From: Paenibacillus dokdonensis
GTDB taxonomy: Bacteria; Bacillota; Bacilli; Paenibacillales; Paenibacillaceae
Length of the DNA stretch: 64,000 nucleotides
Assembly: GCF_004916975.1 (NCBI RefSeq)
Contig: NZ_STGQ01000001.1
Location: forward strand, 1,884,993-1,948,992
Reading direction: 5' to 3'
Below the pieces are notes generated by a model. It saw only the letters and a program-made list of their open reading frames with translations. It searched no databases and was not told the DNA's origin. The translations under genes and the position numbers were made by a program. The number at the start of each line of letters is the position of its first letter. Within the stretch, counting starts at the first letter, position 1. Positions 44,300-53,456 of the stretch are shown here, piece by piece.

Positions 44300-45250
44300 T
44301 CAGATTTGTACATGCCGTCCCTCCGGTTTGTGCTCCGGCTGATCTTGAATAATCGAACCATCCTCAAGATGAAGCCATGTGTCAAAGCTGCGCTGTCCTT
44401 CCGTTAATTGAATGACTCGCGCGCCGGTTTGGAACGGTTGATTCAAATAGGCATTGCGGGTCGTACGTCCGTAGCAAAGACGAATTCCATGCAGAGTACC
44501 CCAGAAGTCATTCCCGTGGTCATGTCCTACGAAGGTTCCCATGATATCGCCCATTTCGAGCATGGCCGCGAAGAATCCGGTGTTAATCCATGGCGCGCAG
44601 CATTTGTCCAGCTTCTGCCCGTAGCAAACTGAGAAATCCCAAATATCATTGTATTCCGGAAGCGGAATATGAAAAAAACCAAGGGAAGGCAGCGGTGATC
44701 CGCCATTCCTTGCGGTTAAGCGATAGGAGGTTTCTGTATACCAATGGATTTGACTCCGGCGAATCCAGTCATAAAAGCCGACACGTAGATACTCGAGCGG
44801 TGAATAACTGCCTGAATCCAGAAAATAGAGCGCAGCTGCAGGCTGATGCTGTTTATCCAATATTTCAAGCACGTAATTACCGGCACCATGCACATGCGGC
44901 GGATCGGGCTGCGCATAGCAGTACTTGTGGGATAACTGGAGATTATGCAGCTGCTCACGCGTCATATCCGCAGCCTCGGAATCATGATTCCCGAATACGG
45001 CTGTCCAAGGAATTTGCATCTCCTCCGGCACCGAGACCGCGTTTTTAAAAGCCTCGATAGGATTCGGACTCTTATTACTCGCAATAACGTCTCCAGTGTA
45101 GACGACCAGATCCGGTTTTTCCGTCTCCAGGATTCTCCTCATTAGAGCCTTCATATGAATCTCTTCTTCATCTGGCTCGCAAAATTCAGTGTCCGTAAAC
45201 TGGACAATTTTGAACTTATCATTATCCCTAAAATGCAGCGATTTCCTCAT
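44300..45250 (-). CDS. Metallophosphoesterase (calcineurin-like)
   Basis: The 316-residue protein has the metal-site motifs of the family: FTDTEF (first Asp), VYTGDVIASN, FGNHDSEAADM, then GFFHIPLPE and FVGHDHGNDFWG (late histidines). The usual His of motif I (DxH) is replaced (FTDTEF), which occurs in DUF-type relatives of purple acid phosphatases. No signal peptide is seen, so it acts in the cytoplasm. Its start lies 8 bp beyond the stop of the upstream phosphodiesterase gene, forming a two-gene operon. Confidence 0.9.
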   Translation of the reverse strand: MRKSLHFRDNDKFKIVQFTDTEFCEPDEEEIHMKALMRRILETEKPDLVVYTGDVIASNKSPNPIEAFKNAVSVPEEMQIPWTAVFGNHDSEAADMTREQLHNLQLSHKYCYAQPDPPHVHGAGNYVLEILDKQHQPAAALYFLDSGSYSPLEYLRVGFYDWIRRSQIHWYTETSYRLTARNGGSPLPSLGFFHIPLPEYNDIWDFSVCYGQKLDKCCAPWINTGFFAAMLEMGDIMGTFVGHDHGNDFWGTLHGIRLCYGRTTRNAYLNQPFQTGARVIQLTEGQRSFDTWLHLEDGSIIQDQPEHKPEGRHVQI

Positions 45251-45258
45251 AGCATTAG

Positions 45259-46101
45259 TTACACTCCTAATTTGCTAAACAATGAAGCGGGCACTTTGGC
45301 GTCCCAGCTATCCGGCTGCTTGAGACCCAGCGCATAGGCTGCAACTGCAGCGGTATCCACGATGAACAGGTCAGGCAGAGCCGCCCCGGCTTCAATTCCA
45401 GGTCCAACACAACCCCAGAACACGTTTTTGTCCATTGGATGATCACTTCCGTGGCTGTACTTGTTATCCCCGCCGCCACCATGATCGGTAAGCAGAATCA
45501 CAAGACTATCCTCAAGCAATCCCAGTTTTTCGATAGATCCCAGCACGAGTCCGAACAATTCGTCATTTTTAGATATCGCTTTCAGATACTCCGGTGAATC
45601 CGGACCATATCCGTATTGATGTCCAGAACCATCCGGCTCATCGAGCTGCATATACAGCAGCTTTACGTCGTTATTTTCCTCAAGATAGGTCTGAATAGCG
45701 CCCACCAGTTCAGCATCAGGCAAAGATTCCTTATGTATGCCAAGATTCTCTTCAATAATACCGCTGTTAATCGGTGTCCAGCTTGAGAAGGCAGCGAGCT
45801 TCGCTTCAGGCCAAGCTTCCCGCGCCAACCGGAATACGGACGGATACGGAGAATCAGAAGGATAGACTTGCGTCGCTGCGATATCATTATTTAATTGATG
45901 TTTTTCCGGAAGGACGCCATGAAGGATAGAACCCCAGCACTCGGCACTGATGGTAGGCGATTGTGCCTGTGCGTTGTAGGTAACAGCCCCCTTTTGCAAA
46001 AATGCATCGATATTCGGTGTCTCCGTGTTTTGAATGAAATTCCCTGCGCCATCCATCCCAAGGATGAAGACCCGTTGGATTGGCTTAGACATGCTAATCA
46101 T
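45259..46101 (-). CDS. Alkaline-phosphatase-superfamily phosphodiesterase/pyrophosphatase
   Basis: The 280-residue protein carries VFILGMDGAGNFIQNTETPNID (metal site 1), SPTISAECWGSILHG around the nucleophile, LDEPDGSGHQYGY (site 2) and LTDHGGGGDNKYSHG (Asp-His ligands). This places it with nucleotide pyrophosphatase/phosphodiesterase-like enzymes. AAGGAGG lies 8 nt before ATG 46101. It is the first gene of an operon with the metallophosphoesterase, and a cre-like site sits 66 bp upstream. It lacks a signal peptide. The pair may process a phosphorylated sugar or nucleotide; this is inference. Confidence 0.85.
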   Translation of the reverse strand: MISMSKPIQRVFILGMDGAGNFIQNTETPNIDAFLQKGAVTYNAQAQSPTISAECWGSILHGVLPEKHQLNNDIAATQVYPSDSPYPSVFRLAREAWPEAKLAAFSSWTPINSGIIEENLGIHKESLPDAELVGAIQTYLEENNDVKLLYMQLDEPDGSGHQYGYGPDSPEYLKAISKNDELFGLVLGSIEKLGLLEDSLVILLTDHGGGGDNKYSHGSDHPMDKNVFWGCVGPGIEAGAALPDLFIVDTAAVAAYALGLKQPDSWDAKVPASLFSKLGV

Positions 46102-46166
46102 CTAAAAAACCTCCTTTAAGTACAATCGTAATGGAATGATTTCCCTCTTCTTCCTTCAAAGAAACT

Positions 46167-46182
46167 ATGAAAGCGTTTATTA
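46167..46182. promoter_or_regulatory. Catabolite-responsive element (cre)-like site
   Basis: ATGAAAGCGTTTATTA keeps the TGNAANCGNTNW core of CcpA sites, with one weak position. It lies between the phosphohydrolase operon and the divergent sugar ABC operon and could serve either. Confidence 0.55.
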
Positions 46183-46355
46183 TGCCCCCTAGCATAAAGA
46201 GTCTGGTTGATGCTGTCAATAACCTTTGGTAATGGATTAGGAAGAAGTCATCATCGTGGTATCAGAAAGTCATGATGATAGTGGTCGACAGGATTCGCTG
46301 CATTATAGAATTGGAATGTAAAGGTTTACACGACTTGATATGAAGGGGCTGGAAC

Positions 46356-47282
46356 ATGAGGGAGAAGTCGCATTTGAAGAAAAGTCTGAAGAAGTATAAA
46401 TGGCTGCTGCTAATGACACTACCAGGAATCGTATATTTGTTCATCAACAACTATATCCCGATGTACGGCGTGATTCTTGCATTTAAAAACTATAATTATG
46501 TCGATGGTATATGGGGGAGCGCCTGGGCCGGACTTGATAACTTCAAATTCCTGTTCAACTCACAGGATGCGTATATCTTTACCCGGAACACCTTCCTGTA
46601 CAATGTGGTCTTTATTGTGCTGAATTTGGTTCTGTCCGTTCTTGTCGCGCTGCTGATCAATGAAATCAAGGATAAAGTGATCAGTCGATTTTATCAGAGT
46701 ACCTTCTTACTTCCGCATATCATTTCCATGGTTGTCGTTGCTTATCTGGTATACAGCTTTCTGAATGTCGACAGCGGGCTTGTGAACAGGCTATTAATCA
46801 AATGGTTTGGTTCAGAAGCGGTTTCATGGTATGCGGAATCCAAGTATTGGCCATATATACTGGTCATTGTGAACGCATGGAAAAACGTAGGCTATTTATC
46901 TATCATCTATTTTGCTTCGATTATCGGAATTGACAAGGAGTATTATGAAGCAGCCACGATCGACGGTGCGAGTAAATGGAAACAGATGACACGAATTACG
47001 ATTCCATTAATTCTGCCTGTCATCACCACCATGACGCTGCTTGCCGTCAGTGGCATACTCCGCTCGGATTTCGGATTGTTCTATCAGGTGCCAATGAATA
47101 CAGGCGCACTCATACCCACGACGAACACGATTGATACCTTTGTCTACCGTGCCATGATCCAATCGGGTGATATAGGAATGTCGACTGCTGCAGGATTCTA
47201 TCAATCCGTGGTCTGCTTCGTTCTCATATTGGTAGCCAATACGGCTGTTAGAAAAATCAACAAACGGGACGCATTATTCTAA
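46356..47282 (+). CDS. Sugar ABC transporter permease, LplB type
   Basis: The 308-residue protein has six membrane segments and the permease EAA loop EAATIDGASKWKQMTRITIP. It is close to LplB/YteP of Bacillus, which takes up oligosaccharides. It starts at ATG 46356 and leads the five-gene stretch permease-permease-binding protein-sensor kinase-response regulator. No ATPase is encoded here; these systems share a general MsmX-type ATPase encoded elsewhere. Confidence 0.92.
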   Translation: MREKSHLKKSLKKYKWLLLMTLPGIVYLFINNYIPMYGVILAFKNYNYVDGIWGSAWAGLDNFKFLFNSQDAYIFTRNTFLYNVVFIVLNLVLSVLVALLINEIKDKVISRFYQSTFLLPHIISMVVVAYLVYSFLNVDSGLVNRLLIKWFGSEAVSWYAESKYWPYILVIVNAWKNVGYLSIIYFASIIGIDKEYYEAATIDGASKWKQMTRITIPLILPVITTMTLLAVSGILRSDFGLFYQVPMNTGALIPTTNTIDTFVYRAMIQSGDIGMSTAAGFYQSVVCFVLILVANTAVRKINKRDALF

Positions 47283-47301
47283 ACAGGGAGGAGAGTGAAT
47301 C

Positions 47302-48201
47302 GTGAGAGAATTGAACTTGAAGAAATGGATTGGGCCATCCTTGATACACTTGTTTTTCTGGGCGTTTACGATCGCATCTCTAATTCCTTTCATTCTGGTG
47401 TTTATGGTGTCGATATCCAGTGAGGATTCCATCCTGCAAAACGGATATTCGCTGTTTCCGAGCCATATCAGCTTTGCAGCTTATCAATTTTTATTCAATG
47501 ACTTCTCCGAAATTGCAAAAGCGTACGGTGTGACCATTTTATCAACGATAATCGGGACGATTGTAAGCCTACTTATCACAGCACTTTTTGCTTATCCGTT
47601 ATCCAGGCCCGAGCTGCCTTTCCGCAGTACGCTATCCTTTTATATTTTTTTTACGATGCTCTTTGGCGGAGGCATGGTGCCCTGGTACATCACCTATGTC
47701 AACATGTTTGACTTAAAAAACACGATTTTCGCCATGATCATTCCCAATCTGCTGTTAAGTGCGTTTAACGTGCTGCTCATGCGAAGCTTTTTCGCCTCGA
47801 CGATTCCGGAATCCGTCGTTGAATCGGCAACGATTGACGGAGCAGGGGAACTGAGGATTTTCTTTAAAATCGTCCTTCCGCTTTCTCTGCCCATTATGGC
47901 AACGATCGGACTTTTTAACACTTTAGCCTATTGGAATGATTGGTATAATTGTATGCTGTTTATCGACAAGCCTGAGCTGTATAACATTCAATATCTGATG
48001 ACGAAGACGCTCACGAACATCCAGTATTTGCTGATGAAGTCCAACAGTTCAGCTCAGGTCGGGGATTTGCTGGCCAAAATGCCGCGGGAAACCGTGCGGA
48101 TGGCACTTGCGATCGTCGGGATTGCTCCTTTATTGTTCGCTTATCCGTTCTTTCAGAAATACTACATCAGCGGGATTACAAGCGGGGCAGTAAAAGGTTG
48201 A
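47302..48201 (+). CDS. Sugar ABC transporter permease, YtcP/LplC type
   Basis: GTG 47302 follows GGGAGGAG. The 299-residue protein is the second permease partner: six membrane segments, the loop ESATIDGAGELRIFFKIVLP, and the typical C-terminal FQKYYISGITSGAVKG of this group. It is 19 bp behind LplB and forms the transport channel with it. Confidence 0.93.
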   Translation: MRELNLKKWIGPSLIHLFFWAFTIASLIPFILVFMVSISSEDSILQNGYSLFPSHISFAAYQFLFNDFSEIAKAYGVTILSTIIGTIVSLLITALFAYPLSRPELPFRSTLSFYIFFTMLFGGGMVPWYITYVNMFDLKNTIFAMIIPNLLLSAFNVLLMRSFFASTIPESVVESATIDGAGELRIFFKIVLPLSLPIMATIGLFNTLAYWNDWYNCMLFIDKPELYNIQYLMTKTLTNIQYLLMKSNSSAQVGDLLAKMPRETVRMALAIVGIAPLLFAYPFFQKYYISGITSGAVKG

Positions 48202-48298
48202 ATATAACCACCCGTTTAACTTGGAGGAGGTGGGGCAGCCAGAGTGATGGATAGCATGCTTTTAAAAAAGGTGAAAATGGAGAGGGGATCAACGGAAT

Positions 48299-49831
48299 AT
48301 GAAAAAAGCCCATCAATTGGTATTACTAATCATGCTTTGCGGGATGCTGGCATTAACAGGATGCGGTAAAGGGGATTCAGGCAAAGCGGCAGACTCCGGA
48401 ACAACGCCTGGAAAAAACGCTGCGACAGGGGAAAAGGGGAAGGATTCGGATTCCTCGCTCAGTCCTTACAAAATTACGCTTGTATACCCGGCAACCGCTC
48501 CTAAAGACCTGCAGCTTGTACAGGATGAAATGAGCAAATATTTGACGGAAAAGATCAATGCCACCATTGAGCTCAAACCTATTGAGTGGGCTTCATGGGA
48601 TGATAAAACCAACCTGATGAAAATTTCCAACGAACCCTTTGATCTGATGTTCACGGCGAGCTGGTTCTCCTATCCGAAGGATGCCGCCAAAGGTCAATAT
48701 CTCGAGCTGGATGATTTAATGGCCCAATATGGCAAGGATATCCCCGGCGTTCTCGGTGACGATTTTATTAAGGGATCGAGAATCGGCGGCAAGCTCTACG
48801 CTCTTCCAACCAAAAAGGAATTCGGCCAGGGCTTTGGATTTCTCCTGGATAAGAAATTAGTTGATAAATACAAGTTTGATACGAGTGGCGTGAAGTCGTT
48901 AGAAGATATGGAAGCTATGTTCAAAACGATTAAAGAAAACGAGCCGGGTATCACTCCAATCGTTTCAAGCAAATTTACGAACATTTGGGAAGCGTCAAAC
49001 TATGATGGCATCGTGGCCAATCTGGCAATTCCGCGGGATAGCAAAGAGTTAAAAGCCGTGGATACGCTCGAAGATCCAAAATTCATCGAATTCTACAAAC
49101 TCATGCATCAGTGGAATCAGAACGGCTGGTTTGACAAGGATGTTCTGACCTCAGACGCAGACCAAGGCATGAATATGATTAAAGCAGGCAAAGCCTTTGC
49201 CGTAGCCCAATCCTTGAAGCCTGGAAAAGACAAGGAAATGAGTTTAAGTTCGGGCGTCGATGTGATTCAGGTAGAGACGGCTGAACCGTTCACGACAACG
49301 GGCGACGCACAGGGCGCTATGCTTGGTATTTCCCGGACATCCAAGGATCCTGCGAGAGCGATGATGTTCCTTAACATGCTGTATAGTGATCCCAAACTGC
49401 TAAATATGCTGGATTGGGGAATCGAAGGCAAGCACTATGTGAAAAAATCCGATAACATGATCGATTTTCCGGAAGGCGTGAATGCAGATACCCAAACTTA
49501 CCCGAATCCGGGAGGCTGGATGTTTGGTAACCAGTTTAATTCCTATCTATGGGCAAATGAAGATCCTAATAAATGGGAAGAGTTTCAGAAATTCAATGAC
49601 AGAGCTGAGCGTTCCATTGCTCTGGGATTTGCCTTCAATCAGGAGCCTGTAAAATCAGAAATGGCATCCATCGCGAATGTGGAAAAAGAATTTGGTGCCA
49701 GCTTAAGATCAGGTGCCGTAGATCCGGAGAAGATTCTCGCTAAGTGGATAGAGAAGCGCAAGGCAGCCGGATTTGATAAAGTCAAAGCTGAAGTAGATAA
49801 GCAGCTGGCCGAATGGGCTCAAACGAAATAG
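48299..49831 (+). CDS. Extracellular solute-binding lipoprotein of the sugar ABC transporter
   Basis: The 510-residue protein has a lipoprotein signal (lipobox LTGC, Cys about residue 22) and a Gly/Ser/Asp linker. The two-lobed binding fold (about 55-510) ends with the helical part also seen in the fragment at the window start (DUF3502-like). GAGAGGGG precedes ATG 48299. It delivers the substrate to the two permeases upstream. Aromatic residues in YDGIVAN and WQG-type loops could stack against sugar rings; the sugar is unknown. Confidence 0.92.
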   Translation: MKKAHQLVLLIMLCGMLALTGCGKGDSGKAADSGTTPGKNAATGEKGKDSDSSLSPYKITLVYPATAPKDLQLVQDEMSKYLTEKINATIELKPIEWASWDDKTNLMKISNEPFDLMFTASWFSYPKDAAKGQYLELDDLMAQYGKDIPGVLGDDFIKGSRIGGKLYALPTKKEFGQGFGFLLDKKLVDKYKFDTSGVKSLEDMEAMFKTIKENEPGITPIVSSKFTNIWEASNYDGIVANLAIPRDSKELKAVDTLEDPKFIEFYKLMHQWNQNGWFDKDVLTSDADQGMNMIKAGKAFAVAQSLKPGKDKEMSLSSGVDVIQVETAEPFTTTGDAQGAMLGISRTSKDPARAMMFLNMLYSDPKLLNMLDWGIEGKHYVKKSDNMIDFPEGVNADTQTYPNPGGWMFGNQFNSYLWANEDPNKWEEFQKFNDRAERSIALGFAFNQEPVKSEMASIANVEKEFGASLRSGAVDPEKILAKWIEKRKAAGFDKVKAEVDKQLAEWAQTK

Positions 49832-49848
49832 GGACCTAGTAAAATATG

Positions 49849-49906
49849 AGGGGATTCTGAACCGGGACTATCGTTGTGAGTCCTATGTAAGGGATTCCCT
49901 TTTTTC
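49849..49906 (+). terminator. Terminator between the transport genes and the two-component genes
   Basis: GGACT pairs with AGTCC inside, and AGGGGATTC pairs with GGATTCCCT (G-U pairs) outside, followed by TTTTTTC. It separates the ABC operon from yesMN-type genes. Confidence 0.75.
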
Positions 49907-49995
49907 TTGTATGTAACTATACTCAGAGAGTAGATGAACCTATGAAATGCTTTACGTTCATTGTACAGATTCTTTTTATAGAGCCGGGGTAGCTG

Positions 49996-51747
49996 ATGAA
50001 TATGTTGAATATTAAAGACTCGCTTCGTTTTAAGCTGATCATTGGTTTTTTTACCATTGCCGTGCCTCTGGTCGTTCTGCTGCTCTACAATAACTACTAT
50101 GCTTCGAACACGATCAGAGAGCAGGTCGCCGATTCGAATAAAAACTCGATGATTCTCTATTCGCACCAGATTGAGGCGGCACTAAACAAAGAAACGAACT
50201 TTTTGTACAATATCGCGGTAGAAGACCCGAACATTGCTGCTCTTTCGCAGCTGCAAAATGATCCTGATGAATACTATTTGGCCAAGGCCGGAATCTTAAA
50301 CACCTTGACACGGTATCACCGGTTCGATAACAGTGTTGATCTTCAACTCATCTACTCCGTCCAAAAACAGGATCTGTTCAACACGCCAATTAAAACGCAA
50401 TCCTATGAAGAATTACTATCGATCAAATCCACCATCGAAAAGCTGGTCAAGGAAGTTCGGCCGGATAGTGATTTTTTTCGCGAATGGAAGGCTATTGAAT
50501 ACAGCGATCACAAATATGCTTTAATAAGGTTGGTCGATACAGGGGATGACTTTTATCTGGGAGCCTTCGTGGAGATGGAAAATCTGATGATCCCGCTGGA
50601 CTTAATCCATTTGGAAGATGGCTTCGCCAGTTTCGTAAGTGATCAGGGGCTGCTGATTACGAACACGACAGCGATCGGTTCGCAGCGCCTGAATACCTCG
50701 TACGCCTCCGAATCCAATGAAGTATACCAGGTTGTGAAAAAAAATGACCGTAAATATATTGTGGTTATGAATCAGATCCAGGGAACGGATGTGATTCTGA
50801 GCGCTTTTGTCCCGGAATCTCAGATGCTGAAGAATCTATATCACTTCCGAAGGGGCATTATTATTATTTCGATTGTGGCACTGATCATTTTGATCATTTA
50901 TTTGGTCTATCTTAACGATATTATTCTTAAACCTATGAACAATCTTGTTCGGGGAATGAGAAGGATAAAGCATGGGGACTGGGATACCCGACTCTATTCC
51001 TCCAAAGCAAAGGAGTTCAGTATTATCAATGAAACGTTTAACAGTATGGCCTCCGAGATTCATGAACTGAAAATCAGTGTGTATGAAGAGCAGATCAGAG
51101 CACATAAGGCTGAACTCAAGCATCTCCAGCTTCAGATAAACCCTCATTTTCTGCTGAACTCCATCAACATCGTTTACAATCTGGCGGAGATTAAAAATTA
51201 CAGCGTAATTCAGCTGATGTGCATGAATCTAGTGAAGTACTTCCGCTTTACGACCAAAACCAACCAAGTTGCCGTGACGGTCGCGGAAGAAATGGAGCAT
51301 ATGGAGAGCTATATCAAAATTCAGCAGGTCCGCTTTCCTGAGCGGGTCACCTATCATATTCAACTTGCTGATGAAGCAGCTAAGGCGGCCATACCGCCGT
51401 TGTTAATCCAGCCTTTTATCGAAAATGCGATTAAATACGGCTTTGATTTTATGGATCATCCTTTCCATATTTCCATTCATATCCGTCTTCTTGGGACAGA
51501 ACAACTGGAGATTGTGATTGTAGATAATGGAAACGGCTTCCCGGATGACGTGCTGCAGCCATTGCAATCGGGATGCTTCCTGGATAATCAAAACGGAGAG
51601 CATTTAGGCATTTCTAACGTGCAGTACCGGCTGAAGCATATTTTTGGGCAGACGACATGCCTTGAGTTTGATAATGCCCCCGGCGCAGGGGCAAGGGTCA
51701 GAATTGTACTTCCTTTCCGAACGGTTGAGCAGTTTACTTCATATTGA
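49996..51747 (+). CDS. YesM-type sensor histidine kinase
   Basis: The 583-residue protein has a membrane segment (about 12-35), an extracellular Cache-like sensor (about 38-275), a second segment (about 285-305), a HAMP domain and a kinase core. The phosphorylation site is His384 in QINPHFLLNSINIVYNLAE, the signature of the HisKA_7TM/YesM group, and the ATP site is PFIENAIKYGFD followed by DNGNGFPDD. It senses an extracellular sugar signal for the adjacent ABC system in related bacteria. The response regulator follows after 23 bp. Confidence 0.93.
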   Translation: MNMLNIKDSLRFKLIIGFFTIAVPLVVLLLYNNYYASNTIREQVADSNKNSMILYSHQIEAALNKETNFLYNIAVEDPNIAALSQLQNDPDEYYLAKAGILNTLTRYHRFDNSVDLQLIYSVQKQDLFNTPIKTQSYEELLSIKSTIEKLVKEVRPDSDFFREWKAIEYSDHKYALIRLVDTGDDFYLGAFVEMENLMIPLDLIHLEDGFASFVSDQGLLITNTTAIGSQRLNTSYASESNEVYQVVKKNDRKYIVVMNQIQGTDVILSAFVPESQMLKNLYHFRRGIIIISIVALIILIIYLVYLNDIILKPMNNLVRGMRRIKHGDWDTRLYSSKAKEFSIINETFNSMASEIHELKISVYEEQIRAHKAELKHLQLQINPHFLLNSINIVYNLAEIKNYSVIQLMCMNLVKYFRFTTKTNQVAVTVAEEMEHMESYIKIQQVRFPERVTYHIQLADEAAKAAIPPLLIQPFIENAIKYGFDFMDHPFHISIHIRLLGTEQLEIVIVDNGNGFPDDVLQPLQSGCFLDNQNGEHLGISNVQYRLKHIFGQTTCLEFDNAPGAGARVRIVLPFRTVEQFTSY

Positions 51748-51770
51748 TGATCTGATGGGGGAATTCACAC

Positions 51771-53360
51771 ATGTATAAGGCACTGATTGTAGATGATGAA
51801 ATTTATGCGGTGATGGGCATCAAAAGCGGCGTGAATTGGCAGGATTTGCAGGTGTCCGAGGTGTATGAGGCTTATAATATGCGTGACGCATTGCAGATTT
51901 TTGAACGTACGCCGATTGATATTATGGTGTGTGATATTGAAATGCCGAAAGGGACGGGAATTGAGCTGCTGGAGAGGGTTAACGAGATATCTCCCGGCAC
52001 AGAGACCATTTTTCTAACCGCCCACTCTGCTTTTGATTTCATGAAAAGAGCCATCCAGCTGGATGGATTCGATTATTTGTTAAAACCTATTGAATTCGAT
52101 GTCCTTCAGGAGACGATTGCCAAAGCATTAAAGTCTATTAAACAGGAACGTGAATTACATCATCTGCGGGAGCAGTATAAACCTTATTACGAAACATGGC
52201 GCAAGAAAAAATCCCTTATCACCGATAAATTCTGGAATGATCTGTTTTCGGGAAGAATAGTTTGCTCTCCGGATAGCATTGGAGGGATTCTCGAGGAGCA
52301 TGAGCTTGCTGGACTTCAGGATGCCGTATTCCTGCCTGTGCTGGTAAGCGTAGAATCATGGCTGCGTGAGTATAGCACAAAGGATGAAGAGATGATGGAG
52401 TATGCCATACGTAAAGCTGCTTCTGAGATGCTGCTGCCCTCCGGAAAAGGCGAGGTTATTCAGACCAAGCAGGGGGTGAATGTCGTTATCATCGCTGGTG
52501 CGGAAGGAGATGGGGATTCCATTCTCGAGCTGCACACAAGCTGTGAAAAATACATCCAGGGCTGTCATAAATATTTTGGCTGCAACCTTTCCTGCTATAT
52601 TGGCGAGAGCTCCACATTATATAACATCGCGGATACGTACAAGCAGCTGCTGGAGATTGAGTATAATAATCTGAATAAGTCCAATCAGGTCTATACACTG
52701 GCATCACTAGGTACGACTTCGATCAAAACCATGATTCCGCGGATATCGACCTGGACGATTTTGCTGGAGCAGGGAAAGCTGGAAGAACTGCAGAAGGAGA
52801 TTCATAGCCGTATTGCAGAACTGTGGAAGATTCCGAGGCTTTCACTCAGTGAACTCGACGGGTTCCGCCATGAATTTATGCAAATGATGCATTATATTCT
52901 TCATAAAAACGGACTTTCTGCCTTCGAGCTGTTTCAGGATCAGGAAGGCATCCTGCTGAGTGCCCAGCCCCGTAATCTGGAGCAATTGGAAGCCACGGCT
53001 CTTCGATTGATTCAGATCATTTATGATCAGCTGCATCAGAATCACTCCGTCATTCAGCGTATCCAATACTATATCACAGAGCACTTAAACGAACCGATCA
53101 CGAGAGAGCAGCTTGCGAGCTACGTGCATCTCAATCCTGCTTATTTGTCCCGTTTATTCAAACGCGAGGTGGGAGAGTCAATTACAGATTACATACTGCA
53201 TGTCCGGATGTCGCTGGCAAAGGACCTCATCATCACCTCGTCCATCCCCATTTCGGATGTGGCGAAAAGCTTTGGTTATCATAACTTTTCGCATTTCTCC
53301 AAAATGTTCAAAAAGGTATATCATGCTTCGCCACAGCAATTTAGGCAGCAATCGGTTTGA
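51771..53360 (+). CDS. YesN-type response regulator with AraC DNA-binding domain
   Basis: The 529-residue protein has a CheY-like receiver (1-120; acceptor Asp55 in MVCDIEMPKGTG, conserved Lys in DYLLKPIEFD), a long linker (about 130-415) and a C-terminal AraC double helix-turn-helix (about 425-525; LASYVHLNPAYLSRLFKREVGESI and VAKSFGYHNFSHFSKMFKKVY). It pairs with the kinase directly upstream and probably activates the ABC operon at 46356-49831. Confidence 0.94.
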   Translation: MYKALIVDDEIYAVMGIKSGVNWQDLQVSEVYEAYNMRDALQIFERTPIDIMVCDIEMPKGTGIELLERVNEISPGTETIFLTAHSAFDFMKRAIQLDGFDYLLKPIEFDVLQETIAKALKSIKQERELHHLREQYKPYYETWRKKKSLITDKFWNDLFSGRIVCSPDSIGGILEEHELAGLQDAVFLPVLVSVESWLREYSTKDEEMMEYAIRKAASEMLLPSGKGEVIQTKQGVNVVIIAGAEGDGDSILELHTSCEKYIQGCHKYFGCNLSCYIGESSTLYNIADTYKQLLEIEYNNLNKSNQVYTLASLGTTSIKTMIPRISTWTILLEQGKLEELQKEIHSRIAELWKIPRLSLSELDGFRHEFMQMMHYILHKNGLSAFELFQDQEGILLSAQPRNLEQLEATALRLIQIIYDQLHQNHSVIQRIQYYITEHLNEPITREQLASYVHLNPAYLSRLFKREVGESITDYILHVRMSLAKDLIITSSIPISDVAKSFGYHNFSHFSKMFKKVYHASPQQFRQQSV

Positions 53361-53366
53361 ATATGT

Positions 53367-53400
53367 AAAGCCAGCTTACGGAAAAGTAAGCCGGCTTTTA
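53367..53400 (+). terminator. Terminator after the two-component genes
   Basis: AAAGCCAGCTTAC pairs with GTAAGCCGGCTTT (one mismatch), with a T-rich tail. Confidence 0.85.
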
Positions 53401-53456
53401 TAATTCCGCTAATAGCGGCAGATAAGATGCAATTATTGCAAGTTAATATTAGATAT

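Noticed and set aside
48244..48298. Possible short leader peptide before the sugar-binding lipoprotein
   Set aside because: The frame starting at GTG/ATG 48244-48247 runs into the lipoprotein gene in another frame, and the GGAGGAGG before it is too far from these codons.
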